This document shows positions 62,477 through 64,000 of a stretch of DNA of 64,000 nucleotides, piece by piece. The notes below the pieces were generated by a model. That model was not told the origin of the DNA. It worked only from the letters and a program-made list of their open reading frames with translations, and did not search any database. The position numbers were made by a program, and so were the translations under genes. The stretch covers positions 19,104-83,103 of the forward strand of contig JAGBLF010000006.1 in assembly GCA_017635595.1 (NCBI GenBank), written 5' to 3'. The first letter of the stretch is position 1, and every line of letters begins with the position of its first letter. This DNA comes from Alphaproteobacteria bacterium. Its GTDB lineage: Bacteria; Pseudomonadota; Alphaproteobacteria; RF32; CAG-239.

Positions 62477-63274
62477 TTATTTTTCCTGCTTTTCTTTATT
62501 CAATAAATATTCAGAGGAAACATTTTGACCAAAATTACGCAAAGCTTTCGGTAAGATATTTATTTTTTGTATCCCATTTGTGTATCGAGAAACAATTGCA
62601 TTTTTTCCAATATTTATAGGAATATCATTCAAACTATTTGCATAACCAATACCTGCTACTACGGGTGCTAAAATAGGTTTTGTGAACATACTTGTTGTGG
62701 TCGCCCCCAGAACCTCTGCTCCGCCGTAAATATACGGATGACGTTGTTGCAAATCATTTTGCAACTGTCTTGTGGCATCTCGTCCCATTGTATAATTATC
62801 CGGATTTAGGGTTACCGCCGCATTTGCCGCACCCATCGCCTCGTCAAAATTGCCTAAACTTGCACCGCTAGCATAACCAACCGCACCGGCTTGCATTGCG
62901 TCTCCAGTATTTTCTGCCCAGTTCACAAATTTATCTAAAGCACTCTCCTCTTGCGGTTTCGGCATGGTTATTTGTTGCTCGGAACCTTCCGGCATTGTCT
63001 GTTGCTGAACATTATTATTCTGTGTTTGCACCGGTGGCGGGGTATTGCCGTAAAGCTGTTTATAGTTATACTGATCATTTTTATACAGATAATTCTGTAT
63101 TGCATCGGCATACGGGTTCGGCGAAGTTTCACTTTCAACATCTATATGCTTCATGCTGTCAAATGTATCAGCACCGCGCGGATCCAAATAATACCAACTA
63201 CTTTCTCCAGGTCTCGGGTTTGTTCGGCGTACCGGACGCATACCGAACAATAATTCTTTTGTATAGTCTGTCAT
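62477..63274 (-). CDS. Phage-like / cassette protein of unknown function
   Basis: 265 residues, no signal peptide. N-terminal part LLFGMRPVRRTNPRP and YLDPRGADTFDSM, then a Gln/Pro/Asn-rich linker (about 75-110), then a Gly/Ala-rich region (DAMQAGAVGYASGASLGNFDEAMGA, then RQLQNDLQQRHPYIYGGAEVLGA). The latter pattern, with a conserved HPxxYxGxExxGA stretch, is seen in phage structural or ejection proteins and tail-associated enzymes. This is resemblance only. The C-terminus is short and basic. The truncated copy at 61451-61834 suggests repeated insertion of this gene type. Confidence 0.6.
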   Translation of the reverse strand: MTDYTKELLFGMRPVRRTNPRPGESSWYYLDPRGADTFDSMKHIDVESETSPNPYADAIQNYLYKNDQYNYKQLYGNTPPPVQTQNNNVQQQTMPEGSEQQITMPKPQEESALDKFVNWAENTGDAMQAGAVGYASGASLGNFDEAMGAANAAVTLNPDNYTMGRDATRQLQNDLQQRHPYIYGGAEVLGATTTSMFTKPILAPVVAGIGYANSLNDIPINIGKNAIVSRYTNGIQKINILPKALRNFGQNVSSEYLLNKEKQEK

Positions 63275-63587
63275 TTTTAAACTCCTCTTATTTTAATTGA
63301 TGTTATTTTATCGTAATATTTATATTACGATTGTTTTTAATAAAAATATATTTCTTATCATAAAAATAAAACACAATAATATCTTAATATGTTTGAAAGG
63401 ATAGGATATATGGATTTTTTATATCTAGCATATATTTTATAAAAAATCAAGTTTAAAATTAATATAATTCTTATTTATTTGTTTATTAGTAATATTTTTA
63501 TTATTTATAGAATACATTTTATTACACAATGAAGAAAAAAATGTTGCGAAATTAAAAATATCGGTATATACAAGGTTAGATTTTCAA
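63275..63587. other. AT-rich intergenic region, no gene seen
   Basis: About 310 bases of very AT-rich sequence between the 265-residue gene and tRNA-Ser. I find no open frame with a ribosome site and no clear hairpin. It must contain the tRNA promoter, but no -35/-10 pair stands out from the AT background. Confidence 0.5.
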
Positions 63588-63678
63588 GGATAGATGGCCG
63601 AGTGGTCGAAGGCGCACGATTGGAAATCGTGTGTACCCCTAAAGGGTACCGTGAGTTCGAATCTCACTCTATCCGCCA
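63588..63678 (+). tRNA. tRNA-Ser (GGA anticodon)
   Basis: 91 bases with encoded CCA. Acceptor stem GGATAGA (63588-63594) with TCTATCC (63668-63674), discriminator G. The anticodon stem CACGATT-GGA-AATCGTG gives GGA, reading UCC and UCU. A long variable arm (GTACCC/GGGTAC) marks class II, and the T arm has GTTCGAATC. All parts of a functional tRNA are present. Confidence 0.96.
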
Positions 63679-64000
63679 TTAAAACAAAAAGCACCCTTTT
63701 GGGTGTTTTTTTGTTTTAAGCGTGATGAGTGGGAGAAAAACTCACGAGAAAGTGAGTTCGCCGACGACTGAGAGGCGAGCGAAAGAGCGCCGGTGAGCGA
63801 TAGCGAGCGAAGAAGGAGGAATGGAGCGAAGCGGAATAATCTCACGGCTGACCGCCATTAAAACAAAAAGCACCCTTTTGGGTGTTTTTTTGTTTTAAGC
63901 GTGATGAGAGGGAGAAGAACTCACGAGAAAGTGAGTTCGCCGACGACTGAGAGGCGAGCGAAAGAGCGCCGGTGAGCGATAGCGAGCGAAGAAGGAGGAA
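63675..64000. repeat. 179-bp tandem repeat starting at the tRNA-Ser 3' end
   Basis: The block beginning GCCATTAAAACAAAAAGC at 63675 recurs at 63854; the 147 bases visible of the second unit differ at about two positions. Each unit contains the tRNA terminal GCCA, a terminator, a hairpin AACTCAC/GTGAGTT, and a GC-richer segment with repeated GCGAGCGA. The array runs off the right edge. Base composition differs from the flanking AT-rich DNA. Confidence 0.9.
63681..63718 (+). terminator. Intrinsic terminator of tRNA-Ser
   Basis: AAAACAAAAAGCACCC (63681-63696), TTTT loop, GGGTGTTTTTTTGTTTT. It is duplicated with the rest of the tandem unit at 63860-63897. Confidence 0.9.

Overview
The window reads as a chromosomal segment of a low-GC (about 40% by eye), Gram-negative alphaproteobacterium, probably host- or gut-associated. 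Evidence seen in the sequence: outer-membrane genes (porin, autotransporter, lipoproteins), a DUF4167 gene beside prmC, an RNase E with a long acidic insert in its S1 domain, the amidase-ponA-prfB order divergent from rne, and the gpmI-envC-ctpA-rppH order, all arrangements familiar from Alphaproteobacteria. The finer placement (uncultured Rhodospirillales-like gut lineages) is inference from the pilin motif GRSMIEMLGVLAIIG and is not proven here. Layout: 1-1.4 kb holds the clpX 5' end and clpP, then a lone unknown gene with its own promoter and terminator. 1.45-9.4 kb holds a LonB-type protease, two membrane-anchored TPR proteins, a giant YwqK/MORN-type repeat protein and slyX. 9.4-17.9 kb (minus strand) runs amidase, ponA, prfB, an AsmA-like giant and a HAD protein; prfB carries an intact programmed +1 frameshift. 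18-22 kb holds rne with a long leader, then an M48 protease. 22-24 kb holds a Stealth phosphotransferase and a GT32 glycosyltransferase behind a structured RNA. 24-29.6 kb holds a PilS-like pilin and a Pmp-like autotransporter. 29.7-35.8 kb holds phosphate transport (PiT plus DUF47), a DsbA-like protein, GT2, and a porin / response-regulator / membrane-protein operon. 36-40.7 kb holds gpmI, envC, ctpA and rppH. 40.7-47 kb holds repeats, more pilins and dnaK-dnaJ behind a heat-shock promoter. 47-51.8 kb is a minus-strand run of a DUF805 protein, a lipoprotein, comM, a dead trypsin-like secreted protein and two pilins. 52-53 kb holds rpsF-rpsR-rplI. 53.9-59 kb holds asnS, a secreted protein, rpoH, prmC, DUF4167 and an unknown gene. 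59-63.3 kb holds lipoproteins, a second copy of the structured RNA, and an accessory patch of small membrane-protein cassettes. 63.6-64 kb holds tRNA-Ser followed by a 179-bp tandem repeat. Three things tie the window together. First, six PilS-like pilin/pseudopilin genes are scattered over 29 kb; three of the loci share a nearly identical promoter with a conserved upstream box. Second, two diverged copies of an undescribed (to me) roughly 240-nt structured RNA sit on the minus strand in front of cell-surface genes. They have compensatory changes and the same mutually exclusive pairing next to a terminator hairpin; the second copy has its own promoter. Third, envelope biogenesis dominates the rest: peptidoglycan synthesis and hydrolysis, periplasmic proteases, capsule-type transferases and lipoproteins. 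RpoH is encoded at 56 kb and a matching heat-shock promoter lies in front of dnaK at 45.7 kb.
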